DNA of 64,000 nt from Syntrophobacterales bacterium (GTDB taxonomy: Bacteria > Desulfobacterota > Desulfobaccia > Desulfobaccales > 0-14-0-80-60-11). Where the stretch lies: the NCBI GenBank assembly GCA_023512475.1, contig JAILZL010000002.1:120601-184600 (forward strand), in the 5' to 3' direction. Below, in pieces: positions 6,821 to 14,634 of this stretch (position 1 is its first letter; each line of letters begins with the position of its first letter). The translations under genes were made by a program, and so were the position numbers. Below the pieces are notes generated by a model. It was not told the origin of the DNA. It made no database searches and was given only the letters and a program-made list of their open reading frames with translations.

Positions 6821-8251
6821 CTAGATGATGTTCTTGTCGTAGAGTTCCTGGATCTTGCTCATCGGGTAACCCAGGAGTTCGTGGTAGATCTTGACGTTGT
6901 CCGCGCCCACCGGCCGCCACAGCCAGCGGTGCCGCCGGGGGGTCTTGGACAACAGGCCGCAGCTGTAGGCGCTCTGCACCAGGATGTCCCCGAAGAGGGG
7001 GTCATCATTCCAGCGCACCGTGCCCCGCTGCCGGTAGTGCTCGCACTCGTAGACCTCCCGGTCGTTCATCACCGGCGCCGCCAGGAGCCCGGCCTCCTTC
7101 AGGATGCGCACCACCTCGGAGCGGGTCTTGTCCGCGGCCCAGTCCTCGATGGCCTTGTAGATCTCGATCTGGGCCGGCGCACCCACCCGGTCCTTGTGGG
7201 TCTTGTAGCGGCTGAAGAGGTCCGGCTTCTTGATGATGTTGCACAACTCCTGGAAGTCGGCGTCCTGGAAGGCGCTCACCATGACATAGCGGGCTTCGAA
7301 GCGGTCCTGGGGGTTCTGGGCATCCGGGAAGTCGCTCTTGCCGGTCATGATGATGCCGTGCACGCAGAGCTGGGTGTCCCAGTTGCCCCAGCGCTGGCGG
7401 ACGATGCCGAAGCGGCCGTACAGGGGCACGGCATAGCCGCAGCAGCGGGTGGCCGCCTGCACCTGGGAGAACTCGATCATGGTGCCCAGGCCGGTCTTGC
7501 CCCGCCAGTACATGGCCGCCATAATGGCCACGCTGATCTGGGTGCCGGAGTACCAGTCGATCACCCAGTTGGTGGCCTTGGTGGCATGGCCGCCGAAGTC
7601 CTCGTGGGTCCCGGTGATGCTGGCCAGACCGGCGTGGGCCTGCCCCAGGATGTCATAGGAGCCGCCGAAGATCTTGGGGCCGTAGCCGAACCCGCCGCCC
7701 CAGACGTAGATGAAGCGGGGGTTGATCTCCATGACGTGCCGGTAGCCCTGCTTCCAGCGGTCGAAGGTGCCGTGCCGGTAGCACTCGGTGAGGCCGTCGC
7801 TCATCTTCACCAGGTTGTAGAACACCGGTTTGGCCTCGGGCACGTGGTAGTCCAGGGTGATGAAGTATTCGTTGCTGTTGGCGTTGGTGAAGCCCAAGCC
7901 CGTCCCCGTCATGGGCCGGGTGTCGTGCAGGGGATAGAGATAGGCCTCATTGAAGGGGGAGGTGTGGCGCATGGGGTCGCCCATGCGGGGCATCTCGATC
8001 TTGATGACCTCCGCCCCCAGCTCCGCCAGGTTGGCCACCGAGTGGGGGGTGAAGATGTACATGGTGGTGGACATCCAGCGGACGCCCTTCAGCGCCTCGG
8101 GCTTGACGAACTCGTTGCCCACGTCAAAGACCCGGCGGCAGTAGTCCTCGAAGGGCATCTTCATCTCTTCGAGCTCTTCCTTGCTCTTGGGACCCGGAAG
8201 TTCCTCGAAGTCGCACACCTTCAGCTTCTGGATTTCTTTTTCCCAATCCAT
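6821..8251 (-). CDS. CaiB/BaiF (family III) CoA-transferase, subunit 2 (476 aa)
   Basis: Family III CoA-transferases move CoA from one acyl group to another through an aspartyl-CoA thioester. The core shows the family order: [18 protein letters not shown] for CoA binding, [20 protein letters not shown] with the probable catalytic Asp at residue 200, and GQ-equivalent glycine-rich and AP(A/V)M sections later. At 476 aa it exceeds the usual ~400, with an N-terminal extension of about 50 residues. Its ATG directly abuts the stop of the 498-aa paralogue, so the two are likely made together as a heteromer, as in benzylsuccinate CoA-transferase BbsEF. No fumarate-adding enzyme is in the window, so the substrate cannot be assigned. 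Confidence 0.85.
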   Translation of the reverse strand: MDWEKEIQKLKVCDFEELPGPKSKEELEEMKMPFEDYCRRVFDVGNEFVKPEALKGVRWMSTTMYIFTPHSVANLAELGAEVIKIEMPRMGDPMRHTSPFNEAYLYPLHDTRPMTGTGLGFTNANSNEYFITLDYHVPEAKPVFYNLVKMSDGLTECYRHGTFDRWKQGYRHVMEINPRFIYVWGGGFGYGPKIFGGSYDILGQAHAGLASITGTHEDFGGHATKATNWVIDWYSGTQISVAIMAAMYWRGKTGLGTMIEFSQVQAATRCCGYAVPLYGRFGIVRQRWGNWDTQLCVHGIIMTGKSDFPDAQNPQDRFEARYVMVSAFQDADFQELCNIIKKPDLFSRYKTHKDRVGAPAQIEIYKAIEDWAADKTRSEVVRILKEAGLLAAPVMNDREVYECEHYRQRGTVRWNDDPLFGDILVQSAYSCGLLSKTPRRHRWLWRPVGADNVKIYHELLGYPMSKIQELYDKNII

Positions 8252-9748
8252 TTAAATTACCCCCTTCGCCTTGAGTTCCCGGAGCTTCATGGGGCCGTAA
8301 CCCAGGTAACGCTTGTAGATTTCGCCGTTGTCAAAGCCCAGCGGCCGCCCCAGATCCTTCACCCGGGCCGGGGTGCGGTGCTGGTAAGCCCCGCAGGACT
8401 CGGCGTACATCACCGTGCCGTAGAACTGGGTCTCGATGGTGTTCACCCAGGGACGATACTTGAAGTGCGGGAATTCCGCCACTTCGTCGATGTAGAGCAC
8501 CGGACCGGCGGCGATCTCGTATTCCATCAGCTTCTGCTCGGCCTCGATGCGGTTGATGTCCCGCAGCCACTTGGTGGTCACGGTGTAGGTCTTGATGAGG
8601 GCCTGCAAGGCGTTTCTGGCGGCCATCTCCTTGAGGAGCGGGTCTTCATGGATGAGACGGCCGAACAGGGGCAGGTCCCGCTCAATGCACATGCCGATGC
8701 GGTACCAGAGCCGGTCGGTCTGGCCACCGATCATCATGTAGCCGTCCTTGCAGGGGTTCCACTCATACTGGTTGAGGTTGGGGTCCCAGGCGCCGGTTCT
8801 GGCCTTGATGGAGGCGTTGAAGCCGTACCAGGTGATGTCGAAGTCCAGGATGTCCATCAGGGACTCCGCCGCGGTGACCTCGATGAACTGGCCTTCGCCG
8901 CCGCCGTTGAAATCCCGCCAGTAGAGGGCCGCCAGGATGCTGAGCGCGGCCTGCTCGCCGGCGACATAGGAGGGCAGCCAGGCGCCGGAGCGCATGGGGT
9001 CGCCGCCCTTGCCGCCCCGGGGGCACTGGTCGGGCGGGAAGCCGGTATTGTGCACCCAGGAGTTGGCGCAGGCGGAGAAGGGATCCAGCATCCACTGCCC
9101 GAACTTGGACATCTCATCCTTCATGGGGCCCCACTGGCCGCGCTCGCCCACCCAGCAGTAGACCAGCGTGGGGTTGAGCTTGGAGAGCTGGCGGTAGCCG
9201 ATGCCCAGGGAGTCCATGTAGCCCGGCGGCCAGGACTCGATGATGACGTCCACCAGCATGGCCAGCTTCTTGTAGATCTCCCGGCCCTCGGGGGTCTCCA
9301 GGTTCAGGGTGATGGAGTAGGCGTTGCGGAACTCGTGGAGGAAGTCCAGCCCGCAGGGCTCCCCGGTGACATTGTCCTTCAGCATGTACTCTTCCCGGCC
9401 GAAGGGGGTGAGCTGCCGCAGCGGGTCACCGGTGGGGGGCTCGATGTGGATGGCCTCCGCCCCCTGTTCGCTCAGGAGGCTGGTGGCAAACATGCGGCTG
9501 ATGTGCCAGATGCCGTTGCACAGCACCCGCAGGCCCTGCAGGGCTTCCGGCTTTTCAAAGACATAATCCAGCCGCAGGTTGTCTTCCAGGAATTTCCCGA
9601 ACTCCCCCGCCTTCCGTTTCTCGTAGACCTTCATGCACTCTTCGGGGGAAGGCGGCGGGGTGACGGGCCAGGGACGGACGTCCGGCCCCATCAACGGCAG
9701 GGTGTCAGCCCGACTGTTGATTTCGATTTCCCTTCTTTCTTTCGCCAT
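8252..9748 (-). CDS. CaiB/BaiF (family III) CoA-transferase, subunit 1 (498 aa)
   Basis: First gene of a six-gene operon. The ATG at 9746-9748 follows GGGAGG at seven bases and is preferred over an ATG 15 nt upstream. The family features are [27 protein letters not shown] and a position aligning with the catalytic Asp ([10 protein letters not shown]), then [18 protein letters not shown]. An N-terminal extension of about 70 residues and several Trp/Tyr-rich inserts make it longer than usual. It shares the fold with the next gene but is clearly divergent, as expected for two subunits of one heteromeric enzyme. A candidate sigma-54 promoter lies about 275 bp upstream, and the sigma-54 activator gene precedes it. 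Confidence 0.85.
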   Translation of the reverse strand: MAKERREIEINSRADTLPLMGPDVRPWPVTPPPSPEECMKVYEKRKAGEFGKFLEDNLRLDYVFEKPEALQGLRVLCNGIWHISRMFATSLLSEQGAEAIHIEPPTGDPLRQLTPFGREEYMLKDNVTGEPCGLDFLHEFRNAYSITLNLETPEGREIYKKLAMLVDVIIESWPPGYMDSLGIGYRQLSKLNPTLVYCWVGERGQWGPMKDEMSKFGQWMLDPFSACANSWVHNTGFPPDQCPRGGKGGDPMRSGAWLPSYVAGEQAALSILAALYWRDFNGGGEGQFIEVTAAESLMDILDFDITWYGFNASIKARTGAWDPNLNQYEWNPCKDGYMMIGGQTDRLWYRIGMCIERDLPLFGRLIHEDPLLKEMAARNALQALIKTYTVTTKWLRDINRIEAEQKLMEYEIAAGPVLYIDEVAEFPHFKYRPWVNTIETQFYGTVMYAESCGAYQHRTPARVKDLGRPLGFDNGEIYKRYLGYGPMKLRELKAKGVI

Positions 9749-10197
9749 GTTTCGGCCTCCCATTCAGCAAGTGGTTCATCCAGGAGTGATGCAGGAGATG
9801 CCTACCGTTACGGCTGGGAAGGCACCGCGGCCCCAAGGCCCCCGTTTTCCGCCTTCCCGGTGGAAGGTTATCTGCCGGCGTCCCGTCTCCGGGCCGTCCG
9901 GAGCGGGAAAGTCGCCTGTCTTCACCTCCTTTCCCTCGAGTTATGTGGATGGTCGGTGTGCAAGGTTGGGGCGGGAAGCCCGAGGCCCCACCGTCGAGCC
10001 TTCCTGCCCTCCCATTGCCGTTACAAAATCCCTGCCAAGAGTCTCGGAAACCGGCCCGGCTAAGAATTTCCTCAAGAATTTCTGCTCCCTGGCCGATAAA
10101 TTTTTTTTGCCTCCGGTGTGAAAAGGGGCCAGGGCCGCCCCGGCAGTGTCCAAAAACCCTTCTTCCACAAAGACACAAACAGTTTTTGCCTTTATTA
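9749..10197 (-). other. Regulatory gap upstream of the CoA-transferase operon
   Basis: 449 bp with no convincing gene. It holds the candidate sigma-54 promoter at 10022-10037 and a short direct repeat (AAGAATTTC, twice, around 10063-10082). A long untranslated leader of roughly 260 nt would result if that promoter is used. No clear intrinsic terminator was found after the activator gene. Confidence 0.4.
10022..10037 (-). promoter_or_regulatory. Candidate sigma-54 promoter for the CoA-transferase operon
   Basis: The minus strand reads TGGCAGGGATTTTGTA. The -24 half (TGGCA) is perfect and the spacing is correct, but the -12 dinucleotide is GT instead of GC. The expected start is near 10011. 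It is the best match in the gap between the sigma-54 activator gene and the operon. Confidence 0.35.
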
Positions 10198-12585
10198 TCA
10201 GGCAATTACCTTTTGTCCAGATTCGGACCCCTCCAGCGGACCCTGGGACAGCCCGTAGCGCCGGATCTTGCTGTACAGGGTGCTGCGGCTCACCCGCAGA
10301 CGCCGGGCCGCCTCATGCTTGTTCCAGGAGGACTCCTTGAGCACCCGCAGGATCAGCCGCCGTTCCGTCTCCGCCAGGGACGTGGACACCGCCTCCTCGC
10401 TCTCCTCCTTGAGGAAGCGGGGCAGGTGCCGCCGCCGGATGATCTCCCCCTGGGCCAGAATCACCGCATGGCTGATGGCGTTCTCCAGCTGGCGGACGTT
10501 GCCGGGCCAGTCAAAATCCATCAGGGCCTGCATGGCGTCCGGGGAGAACTTGCTGATCTTCTTGCCTTCCTTCAGATTGTATTTGGTGAGGAAGTGCTGA
10601 CACAGCAGGGGGATATCCTCTTTGCGCTCCCTAAGAGGCGGCAGGTGGATGGTGATGACGTTGAGGCGGTAGTAGAGATCATCCCGGAAGCGGCCCTGCT
10701 GCGCCTCCCGGTAGAGGTCCTTGTTGGTGGCGGCCAGCACCCGCACATCCGCCTCAATGGTCACCTCGCCCCCTACCCGCTCAAAGCAGTGGTCCTGGAG
10801 GAAGCGCAGGAGCAGCACCTGGGTGGCCGGGGGGATGTCCCCGATCTCGTCCAGAAACAGGGTGCCCCCCTGGGCCAGCTCGAAGCGCCCTTTTTTCCGC
10901 CGGATGGCCCCGGTGAAGGCCCCCTTCTCATGGCCGAAAAGCTCGCTCTCCAGAAGGGTGGGGGAGTAGGCGGAGCAGTTGGCCACCACAAAAGGCCCCC
11001 GACTGCGTTTGCTCTGCCGGTGGATGGTGCGGGCTACCAGCTCCTTGCCGGTGCCGTTCTCCCCGGTGATGAGCACGGTGGCGTCGGTGCCGCTCACCAG
11101 GTTGATGAGCTGGTAGACCTCCTGCATCTTCTTGCTCTGGCCGATGATCTCCCCGTAGCCGGTGACCTCCGGCAGACCGGCCTCGGGGAACATCTCCCGG
11201 CCCTTTTGCCGCAGGAGATAGCGGAGATAACAGCCCACCTGGGCGAAGCAGGCGTGGCAGAAGTGCAGGTCCTCCCGGGAGAAACTCTGATGGTGGTGGA
11301 AGCCCAGGAGAAAGAGGCCCACTGACTCCTGGTGCGCCAGGATGGGCATGGCCAGCCAGCTCGGGTAGAGGGTGGTAAAGAGCTTGAAATACGGGGGCAG
11401 CTCCGGGTCGGCAAAAGTGATCACCTGGGGCGTCAACAGGGCGCTGATGCGGCGCAGGAAGTCCCCCAGGAGTCCGGCCTGGTCCAGGCGGCGCACCAGA
11501 CGGCGCTGGGCGTCCTGCAGCTCCGAGGCGCACTCCTCCAAGGACAGGAGCCGCTGCTCGCCCTCCAGGAGGAAGAAGATGGGCTCCGAGCCGGGAAAGG
11601 CCTCCAGCATCAGGCCATGCAGAAACTGGAGGAGCTCAGGAGCAGACCGTTTGGCGCTGCGCTCCCGGGCGATGTCGAAGAGCTTTTCCAGCTGCACCTG
11701 GGTCTTTTGCAGTTCCCGGGAGCGGAAGGCCAAAGCCTCCTCCATCTTGCGCCGGTCAGTGACATCCCGCTCCAGGCAGATGACCAGATCCACCTCCCCC
11801 CCCGGGGTGAAGTGGGGGTAGGCGGCAATCTGATAGGTGCGCAGCTGGCCCTGAACGTTGACAAAGTTTTTGTCCACCAGCACCTGCCGTTTCTGCTTGG
11901 CGCTTTCCTGCACCGGGCAAAAGAGCCCCGAATCCTGACAGGGCCCCTGGCGCTGGTGCAGCACCTCGAAGCAGGGCCGGTGGTAGACACTCTCCCGGTC
12001 CTGGCCGATTCGGGAGAGAAAGGACTGGTTGGCCAGGATGATACGGCAGCTGCGGGGATCGATGGCCAGGAGATTGTCGGTGATACTGTTGATGACGGTT
12101 TCCAGAAATTCGCCGGTCTCCCGCAGTTCCCGCTCCACCCGTTTTCTTTCGGAGATGTCGGTGAAGATGGCCACCGAGCCGAGGAAACGGCCCTCCGCCA
12201 TGATGGGCGCGGCGGAGACCATGGTGGGCACCACCCGGCCCCCCTGATGCTGCAGGCTCATTTCGTAGAGGTCGGAGAGCCCCCGCCGCCGCCGTTCCAG
12301 TTTGGCGCTGAGGAGGTCATGGTGTTCCGGCACCACCACCTCAAAGAGGGAGCGCCCCGTGAGCTGGGAGGCCTCCCGGCCCAGGAGGCGGGCAAACCCC
12401 TGGTTGACAAAGACGATGGTGCCGGTGATATCCACCAGGCAGATGCCGTCCCGGGCCACTTCCACCATGGTCCGGAAGGGTTCCGGAGAGATATGCTGGA
12501 CCTGGGTCCCCAGGGTGAAGGTGGGGGGCGGGGCTGCAGAAGGGGACAGGGGGTGGAGGCTGCCTTTTTCCGCTTCCTGGGCCAT
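10198..12585 (-). CDS. Sigma-54-dependent transcriptional activator with PAS-PAS-GAF sensor
   Basis: A 795-aa enhancer-binding protein. Order: PAS about 35-145; a second PAS about 160-285 with a Cys-rich loop (RPCFEVLH, then GPC and FCPVQE); a GAF-like domain about 300-455; a sigma-54 AAA+ domain about 480-715 with Walker A GENGTGKE, the sigma-54 contact loop GAFTGA and Walker B LFLDEIG; and a Fis-type helix-turn-helix (HEAARRLRVSRSTLYSKIRR). It probably senses a redox or small-molecule signal in the cytosol and activates the adjacent CoA-transferase operon (inference from position). Its own start (AGGAG upstream) is served by a sigma-70-like promoter at 12708-12736, and copies of a 16-bp near-palindrome lie upstream of that promoter and in its 3' end. 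Confidence 0.93.
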   Translation of the reverse strand: MAQEAEKGSLHPLSPSAAPPPTFTLGTQVQHISPEPFRTMVEVARDGICLVDITGTIVFVNQGFARLLGREASQLTGRSLFEVVVPEHHDLLSAKLERRRRGLSDLYEMSLQHQGGRVVPTMVSAAPIMAEGRFLGSVAIFTDISERKRVERELRETGEFLETVINSITDNLLAIDPRSCRIILANQSFLSRIGQDRESVYHRPCFEVLHQRQGPCQDSGLFCPVQESAKQKRQVLVDKNFVNVQGQLRTYQIAAYPHFTPGGEVDLVICLERDVTDRRKMEEALAFRSRELQKTQVQLEKLFDIARERSAKRSAPELLQFLHGLMLEAFPGSEPIFFLLEGEQRLLSLEECASELQDAQRRLVRRLDQAGLLGDFLRRISALLTPQVITFADPELPPYFKLFTTLYPSWLAMPILAHQESVGLFLLGFHHHQSFSREDLHFCHACFAQVGCYLRYLLRQKGREMFPEAGLPEVTGYGEIIGQSKKMQEVYQLINLVSGTDATVLITGENGTGKELVARTIHRQSKRSRGPFVVANCSAYSPTLLESELFGHEKGAFTGAIRRKKGRFELAQGGTLFLDEIGDIPPATQVLLLRFLQDHCFERVGGEVTIEADVRVLAATNKDLYREAQQGRFRDDLYYRLNVITIHLPPLRERKEDIPLLCQHFLTKYNLKEGKKISKFSPDAMQALMDFDWPGNVRQLENAISHAVILAQGEIIRRRHLPRFLKEESEEAVSTSLAETERRLILRVLKESSWNKHEAARRLRVSRSTLYSKIRRYGLSQGPLEGSESGQKVIA
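10215..10230. promoter_or_regulatory. Activator-binding-site candidate, copy B
   Basis: GTCCAGATTCGGACCC, two differences from copy A (3376-3391). It lies inside the last codons of the activator gene and about 205-220 bp upstream of the start expected from the candidate sigma-54 promoter at 10022-10037, a usual range for an enhancer site. Confidence 0.4.
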
Positions 12586-12707
12586 CCGCCGGCTCCTTTG
12601 TGGGGGTCAAGGGGACGTACAAGCTACCTTTGGATCACGGCAGGTCCGGGCGTATCTTCAGGGTGGGGGGAAGGTGATCTCAGGCTTCATGGGCAAACCG
12701 TACCTCC

Positions 12708-12736
12708 ATTTAAGGGGGCCCCGGGACTCCTGTCAA
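12708..12736 (-). promoter_or_regulatory. Sigma-70 promoter for the sigma-54 activator gene
   Basis: The minus strand carries a perfect TTGACA (12731-12736), 17 bp, then TTAAAT (12708-12713). The leader to the ATG at 12585 is about 115 nt. Copy C of the 16-bp near-palindrome lies just upstream of the -35. Confidence 0.6.
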
Positions 12737-12765
12737 GCCCATAAGGGGGAGAGATGAATTTTTCC

Positions 12766-12781
12766 GGGTCGGATTCCGGAC
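12766..12781. promoter_or_regulatory. Activator-binding-site candidate, copy C
   Basis: On the minus strand this reads GTCCGGAATCCGACCC, one base different from copy A. It lies about 65-80 bp upstream of the predicted start of the activator gene, a position that fits autoregulation. Confidence 0.45.
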
Positions 12782-12789
12782 GGTGGCGG

Positions 12790-12831
12790 AAAAGAATTTG
12801 AACCGGCCGCCCAGAGGGCAAGGGCGGCCGG
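12790..12831 (-). terminator. Intrinsic terminator of the csoR/cstR-dsrE operon
   Basis: A perfect 10-bp G+C stem (CCGGCCGCCC at 12803-12812 with GGGCGGCCGG at 12822-12831) is followed on the minus strand by TTCAAATTCTTTT. It starts 17 nt past the DsrE-family gene. Confidence 0.65.
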
Positions 12832-12847
12832 AACCTGAGGGAAACGC

Positions 12848-13291
12848 TTAGGTGAAGAGGCAGATCTTGGCATCCTTGGCATAGCGGAGGAATTCCTCCG
12901 CCGTCCAGATCGGGACCCCCTCCAGCATCTCCTCCTCGGTGATCTCCATCATGTCAATGGTCATGCGGCAGGCAATGAGCTCCACCCCTTCCAGCCGGGC
13001 CATCTCCATCAGGTCGGGCAGGGAGGGAATCTGGGCCTTTTCCGCCTTCCTCTTCATCATGGCGGTGGCCAGGGTGGCCATGCCCGGCACCGCGCCCATG
13101 GGGCCCGGGGGGATGAATTTCGCCTTCTCAATCCCGCCTTTCTTCACCAGGTTCACCCCCATGAAGGTGTAAAACACCTTGGCCTCCATCCCCAGGCGGG
13201 CGGCGTTGATGCCCAGGATGAGGGAGGGATAGGCCCCGTCCAGGGTGTCCCGGGAGCAGATGAAACAGGCTTTCTCCTTGGTGTGAGTCAT
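12848..13291 (-). CDS. DsrE-family (DsrE2-like) sulfur-transfer protein
   Basis: A 147-aa member of the DsrE/DsrF/DsrH-like superfamily, whose proteins carry persulfide sulfur on a cysteine. The family signature appears as LIACRMTIDMMEI (compare C-x-M-(S/T)-x-D-x-M in DsrE2 proteins), with C109 as the likely sulfur-carrying residue. A second Cys pair sits at the N-terminus (ACFICS). A hydrophobic Gly/Pro/Met-rich segment in the middle (PPGPMGAVPGMATLATAMM) may be a loop or a membrane-facing helix. It follows the CsoR-family repressor gene after 39 nt with a strong GGAGGAG site and ends at an intrinsic terminator. The likely role is handling of reactive sulfane sulfur, controlled by its neighbour. 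Confidence 0.87.
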   Translation of the reverse strand: MTHTKEKACFICSRDTLDGAYPSLILGINAARLGMEAKVFYTFMGVNLVKKGGIEKAKFIPPGPMGAVPGMATLATAMMKRKAEKAQIPSLPDLMEMARLEGVELIACRMTIDMMEITEEEMLEGVPIWTAEEFLRYAKDAKICLFT

Positions 13292-13330
13292 GATCTCCTC
13301 CTGCTGCTGGCAATCACGGCGGCAAGCCGC

Positions 13331-13615
13331 CTACAGGAATTTGGTGAGGAGGCCCACGGTGTGTTTCAGTTTCTCCGTCAGGAGGCGGGGGTCGGGCTGG
13401 GCCGCCCACTCCTTCTGGCACTCCGTCAGATAATGCTCCAGCACCCGGCGGGCCACGGCGGTGAGCGCCGCCTGCACCGCCCGCACCTGGGTGAGGACGG
13501 CCTCGCACTCCCGCCCCTGGCGGATCATGTCCTGCAGCCCCCGTACTTGGCCTTCGATGCGCCTCAGGCGGGCGAGGATGTCATGGAGGTCCGGTTCCGG
13601 GGTGGGGGTGGCCAT
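13331..13615 (-). CDS. CsoR-family repressor, probably a CstR-like persulfide sensor
   Basis: A 94-aa all-helical repressor of the CsoR/RcnR/CstR family (RLRRIEGQVRGLQDMI at the N-terminus). The start is the ATG with GGAGG upstream; the open frame before it overlaps the promoter. Ligand positions: Cys37 and Cys66, 29 residues apart as in both CsoR and CstR. The copper-ligand His expected four residues before the second Cys is Tyr62 here (His61 is one place off). Two Cys without that His is the pattern of CstR, which reacts with persulfides. The co-transcribed DsrE-family protein supports sulfur sensing. The operator ATACC-GA-GGTAT lies inside its own promoter, so autorepression is expected. 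Confidence 0.85.
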   Translation of the reverse strand: MATPTPEPDLHDILARLRRIEGQVRGLQDMIRQGRECEAVLTQVRAVQAALTAVARRVLEHYLTECQKEWAAQPDPRLLTEKLKHTVGLLTKFL

Positions 13616-13676
13616 GGGGTTCCTCCTCTGGGGGTGAAATGCTCGGGTCTCGGCCGGAGAGGCCGCCTTTGATCTT

Positions 13677-13705
13677 ATACTATACCGAGGTATGGTATTT
13701 GTCAA
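13677..13705 (-). promoter_or_regulatory. Promoter of the csoR/cstR-dsrE operon with embedded operator
   Basis: On the minus strand TTGACA (13700-13705), 17 bp, TAGTAT (13677-13682). The spacer holds a perfect inverted repeat ATACC-GA-GGTAT (13682-13693) and a further GGTAT (13694-13698), matching the general form of CsoR-family operators. Repressor binding there would block RNA polymerase. Confidence 0.7.
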
Positions 13706-13741
13706 GTTTTTATTCTTTTGCCCTCCCCGGCACCTCTCCGC

Positions 13742-14494
13742 TTAGGCCTGTTTCTTTTTCAGCTGGTCCGCCACCGACTGGATGGCCGCCTTCACCTTCT
13801 CCGGGTCCCCCAGGTAATAGCGTTTCAAGGGGCGGAGCTCCGCATCCAGTTCATAGACCAACGGTATGCCGGTGGGGATGTTGAGGCCCACGATCTCCTG
13901 GTCGGAGAGGTTATCCAGGTATTTCACCAAGGCCCGGAGGGAATTGCCGTGGGCGGCGATGATGACCCGGGCGCCCGATTTCACCGCCGGCGCCAGGGTG
14001 TCGTGCCAGTAGGGGAGGAAGCGGGCCACCACGTCCTTGAGGCACTCGGTGACCGGCAGCTCCGCGGCGGGCACCCCCCGGTAGCGGGGGTCCCGGGCCG
14101 GATGGCGGGGGTCGTCGGGGCTGAGGGGCGGCGGCGGCACATCATAGCTGCGCCGCCAGACCTGCACCTGCTCCAGGCCGTGGCGCTCCACCGTCTCCAC
14201 CTTGTTTAAGCCCTGCAGGGCCCCGTAGTGGCGCTCGTTGAGGCGCCAGCTGTGGTGGATGGGGATCCACATGAGGTCCATCTCTTCCAGGACCAGCCAC
14301 AGGGTCTTGATGGCCCGCTTCAGGACGCTGGTGTAGGCCACATCAAAGACAAAGCCCTCCTTTGCCAGCACCCGGCCGGCCTCCAGGGCCTCCTCCACCC
14401 CCTTCTCGGAGAGGCCCACGTCGATCCAGCCGGTGAAGCGGTTCTCCTTGTTCCAGATGCTCTCGCCATGGCGCAGCAATACCAGTTTGTACAT
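13742..14494 (-). CDS. gpmA: 2,3-bisphosphoglycerate-dependent phosphoglycerate mutase
   Basis: Interconverts 3- and 2-phosphoglycerate in glycolysis/gluconeogenesis. The 250-aa protein starts [12 protein letters not shown], carrying the catalytic His of the RHG motif. It continues with [28 protein letters not shown] and a second catalytic His in [12 protein letters not shown]. Length and motifs match GpmA of other bacteria. The ATG at 14492-14494 is preferred because the open frame before it does not match the family. The gene stands alone on the minus strand, upstream of the repressor operon. Confidence 0.96.
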   Translation of the reverse strand: MYKLVLLRHGESIWNKENRFTGWIDVGLSEKGVEEALEAGRVLAKEGFVFDVAYTSVLKRAIKTLWLVLEEMDLMWIPIHHSWRLNERHYGALQGLNKVETVERHGLEQVQVWRRSYDVPPPPLSPDDPRHPARDPRYRGVPAAELPVTECLKDVVARFLPYWHDTLAPAVKSGARVIIAAHGNSLRALVKYLDNLSDQEIVGLNIPTGIPLVYELDAELRPLKRYYLGDPEKVKAAIQSVADQLKKKQA

Positions 14495-14634
14495 GCCTCG
14501 TTCACCTCGTAACCGCCCCAAAGGAAGGCTCGTTCCGCTGGGGCCTGGTCATCTGGGCGTTGATGAAGATGATCCTGGAGGAGGGAAGCGGGGGCAAAAG
14601 GCAGGAGCCCCCGCCCTCTCCCCCAGCCCTTTCC

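Noticed and set aside
6881..10063. Very long open frame (over 1000 codons) on the plus strand opposite the CoA-transferase genes
   Set aside because: It is antisense to two clear family III CoA-transferases and several smaller genes, is rich in Val/Gly/His/Asp as expected for a shadow frame in G+C-rich DNA, and shows no domain.
12693..12708. Sigma-54-like TGGAGGTACGGTTTGC upstream of the activator gene (minus strand)
   Set aside because: GG and GC are 11 rather than 10 bases apart; sigma-54 tolerates this badly, and a better sigma-70 promoter overlaps it.
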